A DNA stretch of 64,000 nucleotides from Bacteroides eggerthii (GTDB lineage Bacteria; Bacteroidota; Bacteroidia; Bacteroidales; Bacteroidaceae). Shown piece after piece: positions 46,639-57,214 of the stretch; position 1 is the first letter of the stretch, and every line of letters starts with the position of its first letter. The translations under genes and the position numbers were made by a program. The stretch spans positions 2,698,001 through 2,762,000 of the forward strand of contig NZ_CP102258.1 in NCBI RefSeq assembly GCF_025146565.1. The letters run 5' to 3'. Below the pieces are notes generated by a model, which saw only the letters and a program-made list of their open reading frames with translations, did no database searches and was not told the origin of the DNA.

Positions 46639-48687
46639 ATGCAAAAAGGAAATATTGGGGTAACTACAGAAAACATTTTCCCCGTTATCAAAAAGTTTTT
46701 GTACAGTGATCATGAGATTTTCCTTCGTGAATTAGTATCTAATGCAGTTGACGCTACTCAGAAGCTTAAAACGCTGGCGTCTATTGGCGAATTTAAAGGT
46801 GAAGTCGGTGATTTGACAGTACGTGTGTCTTTGGGTAAGGATACGATTACCGTATCAGACCATGGAATTGGTTTAACGGCAGAAGAAATAGATAAATATA
46901 TTAATCAGATTGCATTTTCGGGAGCGAATGATTTTTTGGAAAAATATAAGAATGACGCCAATGCTATTATCGGCCATTTCGGACTTGGTTTCTATTCGGC
47001 TTTCATGGTTGCCAAGAAAGTTGAAATAATTACCAAGTCACATCAGGAAGGAGCTAAAGCTGTGAAATGGACTTGTGATGGTAGTCCCGAATTTACAATT
47101 GAAGATACAGAGAAAGCGGAACGCGGTACTGACATAGTTCTTTATATAGATGATGATTGTAAGGAATTCCTTGAAGAAACACGCATATCTTCTCTTTTGA
47201 AAAAATATTGTAGCTTCCTTCCTATTCCTGTTGCATTTGGCAAGAAAAAAGAGTGGAAAGACGGTAAGCAGGTTGAAACAGAGGAGGATAACATTATTAA
47301 TGATGCAAATCCGTTGTGGACACTGAAACCCAGTGAATTAAAAGACGAGGATTATAAAAAGTTCTATCGTGACCTTTATCCGATGTCCGATGAACCGTTG
47401 TTTTGGATACATCTGAATGTGGATTACCCGTTCCATCTTACAGGTATATTGTACTTTCCAAAAGTAAAGAGCAACATAGAGTTGAACAAAAACAAAATAC
47501 AGCTCTATTGCAATCAGGTGTATGTAACGGACTCCGTAGAGGGCATTGTTCCAGACTTTTTGACTTTGTTGCATGGAGTACTTGATTCGCCGGATATTCC
47601 ATTGAATGTTTCTCGTTCCTATTTGCAAAGTGATTCTAATGTGAAGAAAATTTCTACATACATTACAAAGAAAGTATCCGATCGCTTGCAATCTATATTC
47701 AAGAACGATCGTAAACAGTTTGAGGAGAAATGGAATGATTTGAAAATCTTTATTAATTATGGAATGCTCACTCAAGAGGATTTCTATGATAGAGCAAAAG
47801 ATTTTGCCCTTCTTACCGATACTGATAACAAACATTATACTTTTGAAGAGTATAAGACTTTGATAAAAGACAATCAGACTGACAAGGATGGTAACTTGAT
47901 TTATCTGTATGCCAACAATAAAGATGAGCAATACAGCTATATTGAGGCGGCCAAGAATAAGGGCTATAACGTATTGTTGATGAATGGACAGCTTGACGTT
48001 GCTATGGTAAGTATGTTGGAGCAGAAATTTGAAAAAGTACGTTTTACTCGCGTAGACAGTGATGTCATTGATAACTTGATAGTTAAAGAAGACAAGAAAA
48101 ACGATGTATTGGATGCCGGTAAGCAAGAGGCTCTCTCTGCTATTTTCAAGAGTCAACTGCCGCAAATCGAAAAAACAGAGTTTAGCATAATGGCGCAATC
48201 TTTGGGGGAAAATGCATCGCCGGTGATGATTACTCAAAGTGAGTATATGCGTCGTATGAAAGAAATGGCTAATATTCAGGCCGGAATGAGTTTTTATGGT
48301 GAAATGCCGGATATGTTTAACTTGGTATTGAATGCTGATCATAAGTTAGTCAAAGAGATTCTGGATGATGAAGATAGAGAATGTACAGCAGCTATTGCAC
48401 CGGTTCAGAAAGAAATGGATGATATCAACAACCGTCGTAATGAACTGAAAAAGAAACAGGAAGGCAAAAAAGATGAGGAGATTTCTACTGTTGAAAAAGA
48501 TGAAGTAGACAGTTTGGACAAGAAGTGGGAAGAACTGAAAGCACAGAAAGAAAGTCTGTTTGCCAACTATGCCGCCCATAATAAAGTTGTTCGTCAATTG
48601 ATTGATTTGGCTTTGCTTCAAAACGGCATGTTGAAAGGTGAGGCTTTGAATAACTTTGTTAAAAGAAGCATTGATCTGATTAAATAA
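46639..48687 (+). CDS. htpG: Hsp90 chaperone HtpG
   Basis: 682 residues. The N-terminal GHKL ATPase has FLRELVSNAVDATQKL (N-box), DHGIGLT and GHFGLGFYSAFMVA. The middle domain contains DLYPMSDEPLFWIHLNVDYPFHLTGILYFP. Near residue 580-625 an acidic charged stretch (KKKQEGKKDEEISTVEKDEVDSLDKKWEEL) interrupts the C-terminal dimerisation domain. It forms its own unit after clpC; both are proteostasis genes. Confidence 0.96.
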   Translation: MQKGNIGVTTENIFPVIKKFLYSDHEIFLRELVSNAVDATQKLKTLASIGEFKGEVGDLTVRVSLGKDTITVSDHGIGLTAEEIDKYINQIAFSGANDFLEKYKNDANAIIGHFGLGFYSAFMVAKKVEIITKSHQEGAKAVKWTCDGSPEFTIEDTEKAERGTDIVLYIDDDCKEFLEETRISSLLKKYCSFLPIPVAFGKKKEWKDGKQVETEEDNIINDANPLWTLKPSELKDEDYKKFYRDLYPMSDEPLFWIHLNVDYPFHLTGILYFPKVKSNIELNKNKIQLYCNQVYVTDSVEGIVPDFLTLLHGVLDSPDIPLNVSRSYLQSDSNVKKISTYITKKVSDRLQSIFKNDRKQFEEKWNDLKIFINYGMLTQEDFYDRAKDFALLTDTDNKHYTFEEYKTLIKDNQTDKDGNLIYLYANNKDEQYSYIEAAKNKGYNVLLMNGQLDVAMVSMLEQKFEKVRFTRVDSDVIDNLIVKEDKKNDVLDAGKQEALSAIFKSQLPQIEKTEFSIMAQSLGENASPVMITQSEYMRRMKEMANIQAGMSFYGEMPDMFNLVLNADHKLVKEILDDEDRECTAAIAPVQKEMDDINNRRNELKKKQEGKKDEEISTVEKDEVDSLDKKWEELKAQKESLFANYAAHNKVVRQLIDLALLQNGMLKGEALNNFVKRSIDLIK

Positions 48688-48708
48688 GCCCCTTTAAATT
48701 TATTATAT

Positions 48709-48748
48709 AGGGCATTACAGCTTATATGAGTTGTAATGCCCTTTTTTT
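48709..48748 (+). terminator. Terminator after htpG
   Basis: AGGGCATTACA pairs exactly with TGTAATGCCCT at 48732-48742, then a run of T. Confidence 0.85.
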
Positions 48749-48812
48749 GTCTGTTTTTTCGTAATGATTATGTTTTTTTCCGTTGGATACGAGGTTTTTG
48801 GAAACTATTGTC

Positions 48813-48820
48813 TATATTTG
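48813..48820 (+). promoter_or_regulatory. -7 box before the patatin gene
   Basis: TATATTTG lies 42 bp before the ATG. Confidence 0.55.
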
Positions 48821-48861
48821 GACATTGAATAAACTAGTATATTTCACTCGAAACTATATTC

Positions 48862-51159
48862 ATGAAAAGATTTCTTTTGTTTTTGTCACTCTGCCTGTTC
48901 TTTCTGCCGTTTACTCAAGCTCAGAAAGTAGGACTTGTTTTGAGTGGCGGTGGTGCAAAAGGCATGACGCATATCGGTATTATTCGTGCTTTGGAAGAAA
49001 ATAATATTCCTATCGATTACATTACCGGTACTTCTATGGGAGCTATTATTGGTTCGCTTTACGCTATGGGATATTCTCCTGATGATATGGAAGCATTGCT
49101 GCGCTCAGAAGACTTCAAACGTTGGTATTCGGGGCAAATAGAACCCGAATATGGGTATTACTTTAAGCAAAACCGACCTACTCCGGAGTTTTTCAATATT
49201 CGTTTCTCTTTTAAGGATTCGTTGCATATCAAGCCTCAGATACTTCCTACTAGTATGGTAAACCCTATTCAGATGAATTTGGTTTTTGTCGAGCTTTTTG
49301 CACGTGCTACAGCGGCATGTAATGGGGATTTTAATCATCTGTTTGTGCCTTTTCGTTGCATAGCTTCCGATGTGTATAACAAAAGGCCGTTGATTATGCG
49401 TAAGGGGGATTTAGGAGATGCGGTACGCGCTTCGATGAGCTTTCCGTTTGTATTCAAACCGATAGAAATTGATAGCGTTTTAGCTTATGACGGTGGAATT
49501 TATAATAATTTCCCGACTGACATCATGCGCGAAGATTTTCGGCCGGGAGTCATTATTGGTAGTGTAGTGGCTGCTAATCCCGGTAAACCAAAAGAAAATG
49601 ATTTGATGAGTCAGCTTGAGAACATGATTATGCAGAAAACGGACTATACTCTTCCGGATTCTTTGGGTATTGTTATGACATTTAAGTATGATGACGTAAG
49701 TCTTTTGGATTTTGATCGTTTGCAAGAATTGCACGATATCGGCTATAATCGGACTATCAGCCTGATGGATTCTATAAAAAGTCGTATACATCGGAGAACA
49801 AGTGCAGAGAATGTACGTTTAAGGCGTCTTGTATATCGAAGCAATTTACCTCAGTTCCGTTTTAGAGACATCTATATAGAAGGAGCTAATCCACAGCAGC
49901 AAGCCTATATTAAAAAAGAGTTCCATGATGAAGACCATGAGGTGTTTACATATGAAGATTTGAAGCGTGGTTATTTTCGCCTATTATCCGATAATATGAT
50001 ATCGGAGATTATCCCACATGCGGTTTATGATCCCAAAAACGACTTATATTCATTGCATTTAAAGGTTAAAATGGAGGATAATTTCTCTGTACGAATGGGC
50101 GGAAGTGTTTCTACGACCAGTTCTAATCAGATTTATTTAGGACTGGGATATCAGAATCTGAACTATTATTCCAAAGAAATTACTCTTGACGGTCAGATTG
50201 GTAAGGTGTATAATAATGCGCAACTTATGGCTAAAATAGATCTTCCTACTCGTGTTCCGACCTCCTATCGCCTTATTGCTTCTTTGAGCACGTTCGATTA
50301 TTACAAAAAGGATAAGCTTTTCTCTAAAAATGATAAACCTTCTTTTAATTCTAAAGATGAGCGTTTTGTGAAGTTGATGGTGGCTCTGCCTTTTTTAGCA
50401 AATAAGCGAGCCGAAATAAGTATCGGATATGGAAAGCTTCAGGATAATTATTTCCAATCCAATGTGATAAACTTTGATAAAGATCGTTCGGACAGGAGTA
50501 CTTACAACCTTTTAGGAGGTGCTATAGGCTTTTATGGTAGTACATTGAATGCACGACAATATGCCACAAAAGGCTATTTTGAAAAATTGGTAGCACAGGT
50601 TTTTACCGGAAAAGAAAAGTTTATACCGGGAAATCCTACAGAAACAAGTTTCACAACTAAAGACCGGCAGTCTTGGTTACAAATTTCTTATATGAAATAT
50701 GCGTATCATACCATGGCTCCAAAGTTTACTTTGGGGTGGATGGCGGAAATGCTATATTCATCGAAGAATTTTTCAGAGAATTATGCGGCAACTATGTTGC
50801 AGGCTGCAGATTTTTCTCCGACTCCCCATAGCAAGATAATGTATAATGAGGCATTCCGGGCCAATCAGTTTTTAGCGGCAGGTATCAAACCGATTTTTGT
50901 TTTCAATGACATGTTTCAAGTTCGTTCTGAACTTTATGGATTCATGCCTATATTTCCTATTAAAAAGAATGCTTTGAACAAGGCTTATTACGGAAAAGCG
51001 TTTTCCCGCTTTGAATATTTGGGAGAAATTTCAGTGATATGTCAATTACCATTCGGAGCGATATCAGCATATGTAAATCATTATAGTTCACCGAAAAAGG
51101 AATGGAATGTGGGGCTGACACTCGGTTGGCAATTGTTTAATTACCGATTCATTGAGTAA
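48862..51159 (+). CDS. Patatin-like phospholipase with outer-membrane barrel (PlpD type)
   Basis: 765 residues: signal peptide 1-20, a patatin domain with oxyanion motif SGGGAKG (28-34), nucleophile S58 in GTSMG and catalytic D210 in DGGIYNN. A POTRA-like segment follows at about 335-400 (FRDIYIEGANPQQQAYIKKEFHDED), then a C-terminal beta-barrel of about 350 residues with alternating patterns. This is the layout of type Vd secretion, in which a lipase is carried by its own Omp85-like barrel. Natural lipid substrate unknown. Confidence 0.9.
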   Translation: MKRFLLFLSLCLFFLPFTQAQKVGLVLSGGGAKGMTHIGIIRALEENNIPIDYITGTSMGAIIGSLYAMGYSPDDMEALLRSEDFKRWYSGQIEPEYGYYFKQNRPTPEFFNIRFSFKDSLHIKPQILPTSMVNPIQMNLVFVELFARATAACNGDFNHLFVPFRCIASDVYNKRPLIMRKGDLGDAVRASMSFPFVFKPIEIDSVLAYDGGIYNNFPTDIMREDFRPGVIIGSVVAANPGKPKENDLMSQLENMIMQKTDYTLPDSLGIVMTFKYDDVSLLDFDRLQELHDIGYNRTISLMDSIKSRIHRRTSAENVRLRRLVYRSNLPQFRFRDIYIEGANPQQQAYIKKEFHDEDHEVFTYEDLKRGYFRLLSDNMISEIIPHAVYDPKNDLYSLHLKVKMEDNFSVRMGGSVSTTSSNQIYLGLGYQNLNYYSKEITLDGQIGKVYNNAQLMAKIDLPTRVPTSYRLIASLSTFDYYKKDKLFSKNDKPSFNSKDERFVKLMVALPFLANKRAEISIGYGKLQDNYFQSNVINFDKDRSDRSTYNLLGGAIGFYGSTLNARQYATKGYFEKLVAQVFTGKEKFIPGNPTETSFTTKDRQSWLQISYMKYAYHTMAPKFTLGWMAEMLYSSKNFSENYAATMLQAADFSPTPHSKIMYNEAFRANQFLAAGIKPIFVFNDMFQVRSELYGFMPIFPIKKNALNKAYYGKAFSRFEYLGEISVICQLPFGAISAYVNHYSSPKKEWNVGLTLGWQLFNYRFIE

Positions 51160-51209
51160 TTTTCCTCAAAAAAAGTGTGCATATTGTTTGCTAATTTAGA
51201 AAAAGTACG

Positions 51210-51217
51210 TATCTTTG
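51210..51217 (+). promoter_or_regulatory. -7 box of the tRNA-Arg cluster
   Basis: TATCTTTG lies 17 bp before the first tRNA-Arg gene. Confidence 0.6.
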
Positions 51218-51234
51218 CACCCGTTAAACAAAAA

Positions 51235-51308
51235 GGCCGCGTAGCTCAACTGAATAGAGTAGCTGACTACGGATCAGCCGGTTACAGGTTTGAATCCTGT
51301 CGCGGTCA
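51235..51308 (+). tRNA. tRNA-Arg (ACG), copy 1
   Basis: 74 nt with anticodon loop CTACGGA between GCTGA and TCAGC, so anticodon ACG. Acceptor arms GGCCGCG and CGCGGTC pair with one G-U. No CCA encoded. Differs from copies 2 and 3 at base 3 (C instead of T). Confidence 0.95.
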
Positions 51309-51326
51309 CAATTTGTTAATAATAAA

Positions 51327-51400
51327 GGTCGCGTAGCTCAACTGAATAGAGTAGCTGACTACGGATCAGCCGGTTACAGGTTTGAATCCTGTCGCGGTCA
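51327..51400 (+). tRNA. tRNA-Arg (ACG), copy 2
   Basis: Same as copy 1 except for GGTCGCG at the 5' end, which makes two successive wobble pairs with CGCGGTC. The unit repeats at 92 bp, so gene plus 18-bp spacer has been duplicated. Confidence 0.95.
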
Positions 51401-51418
51401 CAATTTGTTAATAATAAA

Positions 51419-51492
51419 GGTCGCGTAGCTCAACTGAATAGAGTAGCTGACTACGGATCAGCCGGTTACAGGTTTGAATCCTGTCGCGATCA
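51419..51492 (+). tRNA. tRNA-Arg (ACG), copy 3
   Basis: Body identical to copy 2. The 3' acceptor arm reads CGCGATC and restores a U-A pair at position 3. Confidence 0.95.
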
Positions 51493-51493
51493 C

Positions 51494-51528
51494 AAAAACC
51501 TCTACATTTATTGTAGAGGTTTTTTGTT
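51494..51528 (+). terminator. Terminator of the tRNA-Arg cluster
   Basis: AAAAACCTCTACA pairs with TGTAGAGGTTTTT at 51512-51524. Confidence 0.9.
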
Positions 51529-51554
51529 TGTTGCATTATAAGATTGACCCATAA

Positions 51555-51582
51555 AAAAAGCCTCGCTAATGCGGGGCTTTTT
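51555..51582 (-). terminator. Terminator of dapA
   Basis: AAAAAGCCTCGC pairs with GCGGGGCTTTTT around the loop TAAT, 19 bp after the dapA stop. The A-run on the + strand gives a T-tail on the minus strand. Confidence 0.8.
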
Positions 51583-51600
51583 TATGCTCTAATATATAAT

Positions 51601-52494
51601 TTAGCATTTGATATTTAATTCGTTTAATATCGTACGCATAGCTTCGAAAGTTGTGATTCTAGTTGGCACGAGTGGCAGACGAAGTTTATTTTCAATCATT
51701 CCCATTGCATTTAGCATAGCTTTAACTCCAGCAGGATTACCGTCTACAAAGAGTAATTTGAATAATTCAGCAAATTTGTGATGAATTGTCAGTGCATTTT
51801 GGTAATCTCCTTGTAATGCCAAGCGCACCATACGACTGAATTCGCGCGGGAAAGCATTTCCTATGACCGAGATGATGCCAACTGCCCCTAAGGTGATCAA
51901 GGGAAAGGTGATGCCGTCATCGCCTGAAATAACGTCGAAATTAGCAGGTTTATTTTTGATGATATCATCCATTTGGGTAATGTCACCTGATGCTTCCTTG
52001 ATTGCAATGACGTTTTTGAAGTCACGTGCAATTCGTAAGGTTGTTTCAGCTTTCATATTTACACCGGTGCGTCCCGGTACGTTATAGAGTACAATAGGGA
52101 GCTCTGTGGCTTCGGATATCGCTTTATAATGCTGGTAAATACCTTCTTGAGAAGGCTTGTTGTAATATGGTACAACAGAAAGAATCGCATCTACTCCGGT
52201 AAAATCGTCATTTTTTAGAGTATCTACCACAGCGCGAGTATTATTTCCTCCTACTCCGAGTAAAATAGGTATTTTCCCATTCACCCGTTCGATAACCATT
52301 TTCTTAATTTTCTTTTTTTCGTCTTCAGTCAAAGTCGGAGTTTCTGCTGTGGTACCAAGCACGCATAAAAAGTCAGTGTTGTTTTGAAGCTGATAGTCTA
52401 CTAAACGCATCAATGCATCGTAATCAACGCTTTCATCCTCTTTAAATGGAGTAATCAGCGCTACCCCCATTCCTTTCAATCTAGTCTGTATCAT
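51601..52494 (-). CDS. dapA: 4-hydroxy-tetrahydrodipicolinate synthase
   Basis: 297 residues. The enzyme condenses pyruvate with aspartate semialdehyde at the branch to lysine and meso-diaminopimelate. Schiff-base lysine K166 is in AIKEASGD, tyrosine Y137 in LYNVPGRTGVN, and GTTAETPTL near 48-56 gives the catalytic threonine pair. Of the related aldolases (DapA, NanA, KDG aldolase) this pattern is DapA. It stands alone with its own promoter and terminator. Confidence 0.95.
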   Translation of the reverse strand: MIQTRLKGMGVALITPFKEDESVDYDALMRLVDYQLQNNTDFLCVLGTTAETPTLTEDEKKKIKKMVIERVNGKIPILLGVGGNNTRAVVDTLKNDDFTGVDAILSVVPYYNKPSQEGIYQHYKAISEATELPIVLYNVPGRTGVNMKAETTLRIARDFKNVIAIKEASGDITQMDDIIKNKPANFDVISGDDGITFPLITLGAVGIISVIGNAFPREFSRMVRLALQGDYQNALTIHHKFAELFKLLFVDGNPAGVKAMLNAMGMIENKLRLPLVPTRITTFEAMRTILNELNIKC

Positions 52495-52529
52495 GAGTAT
52501 TATAAAGTAGTCTCTAATTAAATGACTCG

Positions 52530-52537
52530 CAAAAGTA
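52530..52537 (-). promoter_or_regulatory. -7 box of the dapA promoter
   Basis: Reads TACTTTTG on the minus strand, 36 bp before the dapA ATG. Confidence 0.6.
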
Positions 52538-52597
52538 CGATTTTTTTCGATTTACCATACAAATATAAGCTATAAAAAAGCTTTTTGTGGAAATTTG

Positions 52598-54598
52598 TTA
52601 GGATATGAGCGTTAAAAACTCATCTTCGCTTATAATCTTTATACCCAGTTTATGGGCTTTTTCCAGCTTGGACGGCCCCATATTTTCACCTGCCAGAATA
52701 AAACTGGTCTTGGTGGAGATACTGCCAACGTTCTTTCCACCATTTTTTTCTATCAGATCTTTATATTCGTCTCGAGAATGATGGGTGAATACGCCGCTTA
52801 TTACGATAGATTGTCCTGCCAGTTTATCCGTATATTCATTCAAATCTTCTTCTTTACGATATAGTTGCAACCCGGCAGATTTCAGACGTTCTATAAGACT
52901 GACATTCAATGGACTTGAGAAGTATATTAAGATGCTTTGCGCTATTTTTTCCCCGATTTCATCGATACTTGTCAGCTTTTCGAGATCTGCATTTTCCAGT
53001 TCCTCTATATTATTAAAGGATTTGGCTATTTTTTTGGCTACTGTTTCACCCACGAAACGAATTCCCAATGCAAAAAGCACTCTTTCAAAAGGAACTTCTT
53101 TGCTTGCCTTGATTCCTTTAATAATGTTTTCTGCAGATTTCTCACCCATACGGTCTAAATTTTTAATATCCTCTGCTGTGAGTTGATATAGATCTGCCGT
53201 ATCCTTGATTAATCCCAAACGATAGAACGTATCTACGGTCTCCGGACCCAGTCCGTCAATATTCATAGCCTTGCGACTGATAAAATGCTCTATTTTGCCT
53301 TTTATTTGGGGGGGACAAGCTGTTTCGTTAGGACAATAGTGGGCTGCTTCTCCTTCATAACGTACCAACTTGCTGCCACATTCCGGGCAATGAGTGATAA
53401 ATTTTACTTTTTCACCGATAAGCATGCCGCGTGCATCTTTGTCCACCCCTGTAATTTTGGGTATGATTTCTCCGCCTTTTTCCACATAGACCATATCTCC
53501 GATATGTAAGTCCAACCCTTCGATAATATCAGCATTGTGCAGGGAGGCTCTCTTCACAATAGTACCGGATAGTTGTACGGGGTCTAAGTTGGCGACAGGA
53601 GTTATTGCTCCGGTGCGTCCTACCTGATAAGTAACCCTGTTTAAACGCGTTAAGGCACGTTCTGCCTGAAATTTGTATGCTATTGCCCAACGAGGAGATT
53701 TTGCGGTGAAACCAAGACTTTTTTGTTGGCGCATACTGTTGACTTTTAGTACGATACCGTCTGTCGCAACCGGCAGGTTTTTACGTTCAGTATCCCAGTA
53801 TCGAATATATTCGAATACTTCTTCAAGGCTGTGAGTTTTTTTCGTGTGCTCTGAGATCTTAAATCCCCAACCGGCGGCTGTTTGCAGATTCTCATAATGC
53901 CCGTCACAAGGCAATTCCTCTCCTAAAAGATAGTATAGATAGGCATCAAGCTTACGTGAAGCTACAATAGCGGAGTTTTGCAGTTTTAAAGTTCCGGACG
54001 CGGCGTTGCGTGGATTGGCAAAAAGCGGTTCTTCACGTGCTTCTTTTTCCCGATTGAGTTCTTCAAATACCTCCCAAGGCATTAATATTTCTCCTCTGAT
54101 CTCAAAATGTTCAGGATAATTGTTGCCATGTAAAACCAATGGTATGGTGCGGATTGTTTTTACATTGTCTGTCACATCGTCGCCTTTTTCGCCGTCTCCT
54201 CGGGTTACAGCACGTACTAACTTGCCGTTCTCGTAGGTCAATGAAATGGACGTTCCGTCGTATTTCAATTCGCAGCATATTTCAAAATCCTCATTCAGAG
54301 CTTTTTTTACTCGGTCATAAAAGTCCGTTACTTCATTTTCGGAATAAGTGTTTCCTAACGAAAGCATGGGATATTTATGAGTTACCTGTGTGAAGTTCTT
54401 GTTCAAGTCACTTCCTACGCGCATGGTGGGAGAATTTTCATCTTGATACTCAGGATGCTCTTTCTCAAGGTCCTGCAATTCGCGCATCATGTCATCGAAC
54501 TCTTTATCTGATATTTCGGGGGTATTCAGCACGTAATAATTATAATTGTGCCGATGGAGGTCGGTGCGTAATTGGTCTATTCTTTCTTTTATTGTCAT
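52598..54598 (-). CDS. ligA: NAD-dependent DNA ligase
   Basis: 666 residues from [10 protein letters not shown]; an upstream ATG eight codons earlier lies in the promoter region and is less likely. Adenylated lysine K112 is in CELKYDG. The OB-fold, the four-cysteine zinc finger ([18 protein letters not shown]), the helix-hairpin-helix repeats and the BRCT domain at the end ([27 protein letters not shown]) follow in order. The product seals nicks in replication and repair. Confidence 0.96.
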   Translation of the reverse strand: MTIKERIDQLRTDLHRHNYNYYVLNTPEISDKEFDDMMRELQDLEKEHPEYQDENSPTMRVGSDLNKNFTQVTHKYPMLSLGNTYSENEVTDFYDRVKKALNEDFEICCELKYDGTSISLTYENGKLVRAVTRGDGEKGDDVTDNVKTIRTIPLVLHGNNYPEHFEIRGEILMPWEVFEELNREKEAREEPLFANPRNAASGTLKLQNSAIVASRKLDAYLYYLLGEELPCDGHYENLQTAAGWGFKISEHTKKTHSLEEVFEYIRYWDTERKNLPVATDGIVLKVNSMRQQKSLGFTAKSPRWAIAYKFQAERALTRLNRVTYQVGRTGAITPVANLDPVQLSGTIVKRASLHNADIIEGLDLHIGDMVYVEKGGEIIPKITGVDKDARGMLIGEKVKFITHCPECGSKLVRYEGEAAHYCPNETACPPQIKGKIEHFISRKAMNIDGLGPETVDTFYRLGLIKDTADLYQLTAEDIKNLDRMGEKSAENIIKGIKASKEVPFERVLFALGIRFVGETVAKKIAKSFNNIEELENADLEKLTSIDEIGEKIAQSILIYFSSPLNVSLIERLKSAGLQLYRKEEDLNEYTDKLAGQSIVISGVFTHHSRDEYKDLIEKNGGKNVGSISTKTSFILAGENMGPSKLEKAHKLGIKIISEDEFLTLIS

Positions 54599-54619
54599 AA
54601 CGATTTTAGAGTTTGTACG

Positions 54620-54627
54620 CAAAAATA
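54620..54627 (-). promoter_or_regulatory. -7 box of the ligA promoter
   Basis: Reads TATTTTTG on the minus strand, 22 bp before the chosen ligA start. It supports the shorter start. Confidence 0.55.
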
Positions 54628-54671
54628 CGGGTTTCTCCCGAATATTTTTTGCTTTTACTCTTAACTTACAC

Positions 54672-54679
54672 TATTTTTG
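54672..54679 (+). promoter_or_regulatory. -7 box of the trmD promoter
   Basis: TATTTTTG lies 17 bp before the trmD ATG at 54696, so the leader is very short. It excludes the longer open frame that begins at 54546. Confidence 0.6.
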
Positions 54680-54695
54680 CGGAAAAATTAAGTAT

Positions 54696-55373
54696 ATGCG
54701 TATTGACATCATCACTGTTTTGCCGGAAATGATTGAAGGCTTCTTCAACTGCTCCATAATGAAACGCGCTCAAAATAAGGGGCTTGCAGAAATCCACATT
54801 CATAATCTTCGCGATTATACAGAAGATAAGTATCGCCGGGTAGATGATTATCCTTTTGGTGGGTTTGCCGGAATGGTTATGAAAATAGAGCCCATAGAGC
54901 GCTGCATCAATACTTTGAAGGCAGAACGAGAATACGACGAGGTAATTTTTACAACTCCGGATGGTGAGCAGTTCAATCAGCCTATGGCCAATACGTTGTC
55001 TTTGGCTAAAAATCTCATTATTCTCTGTGGGCATTTCAAGGGGATTGATTATCGCATTCGAGAGCATCTTATTACAAAAGAAATCAGTATTGGCGACTAC
55101 GTACTGACAGGTGGTGAACTGGCAGCTGCCGTTATGGCTGATGCGATTGTTCGCATTATCCCCGGGGTTATCTCTGACGAGCAGTCTGCTCTTTCCGATT
55201 CCTTTCAGGATAATCTTTTAGCTGCTCCGGTCTATACGCGTCCTGCTGATTACAAAGGCTGGAAAGTTCCGGAAATTTTACTATCCGGTCACGAGGCTAA
55301 AATTAAGGAATGGGAATTGCAACAGTCACTTGAAAGAACTCGTAAACTACGTCCAGATTTGTTGAATGAGTGA
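54696..55373 (+). CDS. trmD: tRNA (guanine-N1)-methyltransferase
   Basis: 225 residues from [17 protein letters not shown]. The SPOUT knot carries [30 protein letters not shown] and [14 protein letters not shown]. TrmD makes m1G37 and prevents frameshifting. In many bacteria it sits with rpsP, rimM and rplS; here it stands alone. Confidence 0.96.
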   Translation: MRIDIITVLPEMIEGFFNCSIMKRAQNKGLAEIHIHNLRDYTEDKYRRVDDYPFGGFAGMVMKIEPIERCINTLKAEREYDEVIFTTPDGEQFNQPMANTLSLAKNLIILCGHFKGIDYRIREHLITKEISIGDYVLTGGELAAAVMADAIVRIIPGVISDEQSALSDSFQDNLLAAPVYTRPADYKGWKVPEILLSGHEAKIKEWELQQSLERTRKLRPDLLNE

Positions 55374-55395
55374 TATGTAAAATGTAAATAAAAAG

Positions 55396-55429
55396 AAAAA
55401 GGACATTCATGAGTGAATGTCCTTTTTTA
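55396..55429 (+). terminator. Terminator after trmD
   Basis: Exact 14-base arms (AAAAAGGACATTCA) at 55396-55409 and 55414-55427. Confidence 0.9.
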
Positions 55430-55466
55430 TGAAAATTGTTTGCGAATGGCTATGCCTTGTTAAGTG

Positions 55467-56378
55467 TTATATCTCAAGCGCACCTATTATTTCCTTCACA
55501 GACTTATAATTGTGTCTGTTGAGATAATCATCAATTCCTTCTGCAACCTTCACGGTTATTGCCGGATCGATAAAGTTTGCTGTACCAATTTGTATGGCAG
55601 AAGCTCCTGCAAGCATGAATTCTACTGCATCTTTCCAATTCATGATACCTCCCAGTCCTATGACTGGTATTTTTACCGCCTTAGCAACTTGCCATACCAT
55701 ACGGAGTGCAATGGGTTTCACTGCTGCTCCGGACATACCTCCCGTTACAGTAGAGAGTATAGGACGCTTGCGTTCCGCGTCCACAGCCATTCCTAGCAAG
55801 GTATTGATGAGTGATACGCTATCTGCACCGCCATTTTCGGCTGCACGTGCTATTTCTGTAATATCTGTAACGTTGGGTGAGAGTTTTACGATAAGTGTCT
55901 TTTTGTAAACTGAGCGTACAGCTTTTACTACTTCTTCAGCGCCTTTGGCTGTAACTCCAAACGCCATTCCACCTTGCTTGACATTAGGGCAGGAAATATT
56001 TAACTCTATGGCAGGAATATTTACAAGATCGTTGATGATTTCCGCTGTTTTCACATAATCTTCAATGGCAGAACCTGAAACATTCACAATCATATTGGTT
56101 CTGATATCCTTGATGCGCGGATAGATATGTTCAACAAAATAATGCACACCTTTATTTTGCAGTCCCACAGCATTTAACATGCCGGACGGAGTCTCTGCCA
56201 TGCGCGGATATGGGTTACCTTCACGTTTGTGAAGAGTGGTGCCTTTTACAATTATACCACCTATTCGCGATATATCGATGAAATCGGCAAATTCTTCACC
56301 ATATCCAAAAGTTCCGGATGCCGTCATTACCGGATTCTTCATTTGCAGTTCGCCAATATTTACACTTAAATCTGCCAT
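55467..56378 (-). CDS. pyrD: Dihydroorotate dehydrogenase B, catalytic subunit
   Basis: 303 residues of an FMN barrel. [13 protein letters not shown] at the start, the active-site cysteine in [11 protein letters not shown] (class 1B uses cysteine as base), KLSPNVTD and [19 protein letters not shown] at the FMN phosphate site. Its start overlaps pyrK by 13 bases, and the two form the NAD-dependent heterotetramer of pyrimidine synthesis. Confidence 0.96.
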   Translation of the reverse strand: MADLSVNIGELQMKNPVMTASGTFGYGEEFADFIDISRIGGIIVKGTTLHKREGNPYPRMAETPSGMLNAVGLQNKGVHYFVEHIYPRIKDIRTNMIVNVSGSAIEDYVKTAEIINDLVNIPAIELNISCPNVKQGGMAFGVTAKGAEEVVKAVRSVYKKTLIVKLSPNVTDITEIARAAENGGADSVSLINTLLGMAVDAERKRPILSTVTGGMSGAAVKPIALRMVWQVAKAVKIPVIGLGGIMNWKDAVEFMLAGASAIQIGTANFIDPAITVKVAEGIDDYLNRHNYKSVKEIIGALEI

Positions 56379-57142
56379 AATAGTTTATTTGTATTAAAAA
56401 CCGGACCTTCTTTACATACACATAAATGACCTTCCGTAGTATTTTCCACGCAACATAAGCAGGCTCCTATGCCACATGCCATCATGTTCTCCAGGGATAC
56501 TTCACAATTGATGCCTTTACTTTTAGCATATTTAGCTACGGCCATCATCATCGGTTTAGGCCCGCAGGTATATATTTGTTCAAAATTCACTTTGCTTAAT
56601 ATAGAGTGCTGGGTGACATATCCTTTTTCGCCATAGCTGCCGTCTTCCGTAGTGGTATATACTTCTCCATAAGCAGCGAATTCTTCTAATTGCAGCAAGT
56701 CTTTATTGCTTCTGGCGCCTAACAGGAACGTTGGTTTGCTTCCGTTTTTAGCTAATTGTTCACCTAAATACAGCATAGGTGCTGTGCCTACACCACCACC
56801 TACTAATAGAAGCTTATCTGAGGGCTTTTCAGGCATTGTGAAGCAATTTCCCAACGGAAGTACTACATTGATTGCGTCTCCCTTTTTCGCTTCGCCTAAA
56901 CGCTTGGTTCCGTCACCAACAAGTTGAATGAGGAACCAAACCTCATTCCGTTTTTTGTCTACATAATTAATAGAGATAGGACGCCGTAGGAAAGTCGTTG
57001 GTGAACCGTCTACACGAATCTCTGCAAATTGTCCCGGTAGCATTTCCGGAAGCGGGGACGAAGAAGTCAATTTCAGCAGCGCATAATTGGCATGCAGACG
57101 AACATTCTCGGTCACTGTCAGATCTAAAATATATTTTTTCAT
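56366..57142 (-). CDS. pyrK: Dihydroorotate dehydrogenase B, electron-transfer subunit
   Basis: 258 residues. FAD-binding line [13 protein letters not shown]-binding [12 protein letters not shown], and a [2Fe-2S] cysteine set in [25 protein letters not shown] near the C-terminus. It passes electrons from the PyrD FMN to NAD. It is the first gene of the pyrK-pyrD operon. Confidence 0.95.
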   Translation of the reverse strand: MKKYILDLTVTENVRLHANYALLKLTSSSPLPEMLPGQFAEIRVDGSPTTFLRRPISINYVDKKRNEVWFLIQLVGDGTKRLGEAKKGDAINVVLPLGNCFTMPEKPSDKLLLVGGGVGTAPMLYLGEQLAKNGSKPTFLLGARSNKDLLQLEEFAAYGEVYTTTEDGSYGEKGYVTQHSILSKVNFEQIYTCGPKPMMMAVAKYAKSKGINCEVSLENMMACGIGACLCCVENTTEGHLCVCKEGPVFNTNKLLWQI

Positions 57143-57174
57143 ATTATCTATAAAGAAGAATTATCTTTCGGCTG

Positions 57175-57182
57175 CAAAGATA
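57175..57182 (-). promoter_or_regulatory. -7 box of the pyrK-pyrD promoter
   Basis: Reads TATCTTTG on the minus strand, 33 bp before the pyrK ATG. Confidence 0.6.
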
Positions 57183-57214
57183 CGGGAATTTGTGCAAATA
57201 GCCGTAGCTGTCTT

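Noticed and set aside
54546-54695. Longer start for trmD
   Set aside because: The extension overlaps the divergent ligA gene and both promoters. [12 protein letters not shown] at 54696 is the family start.
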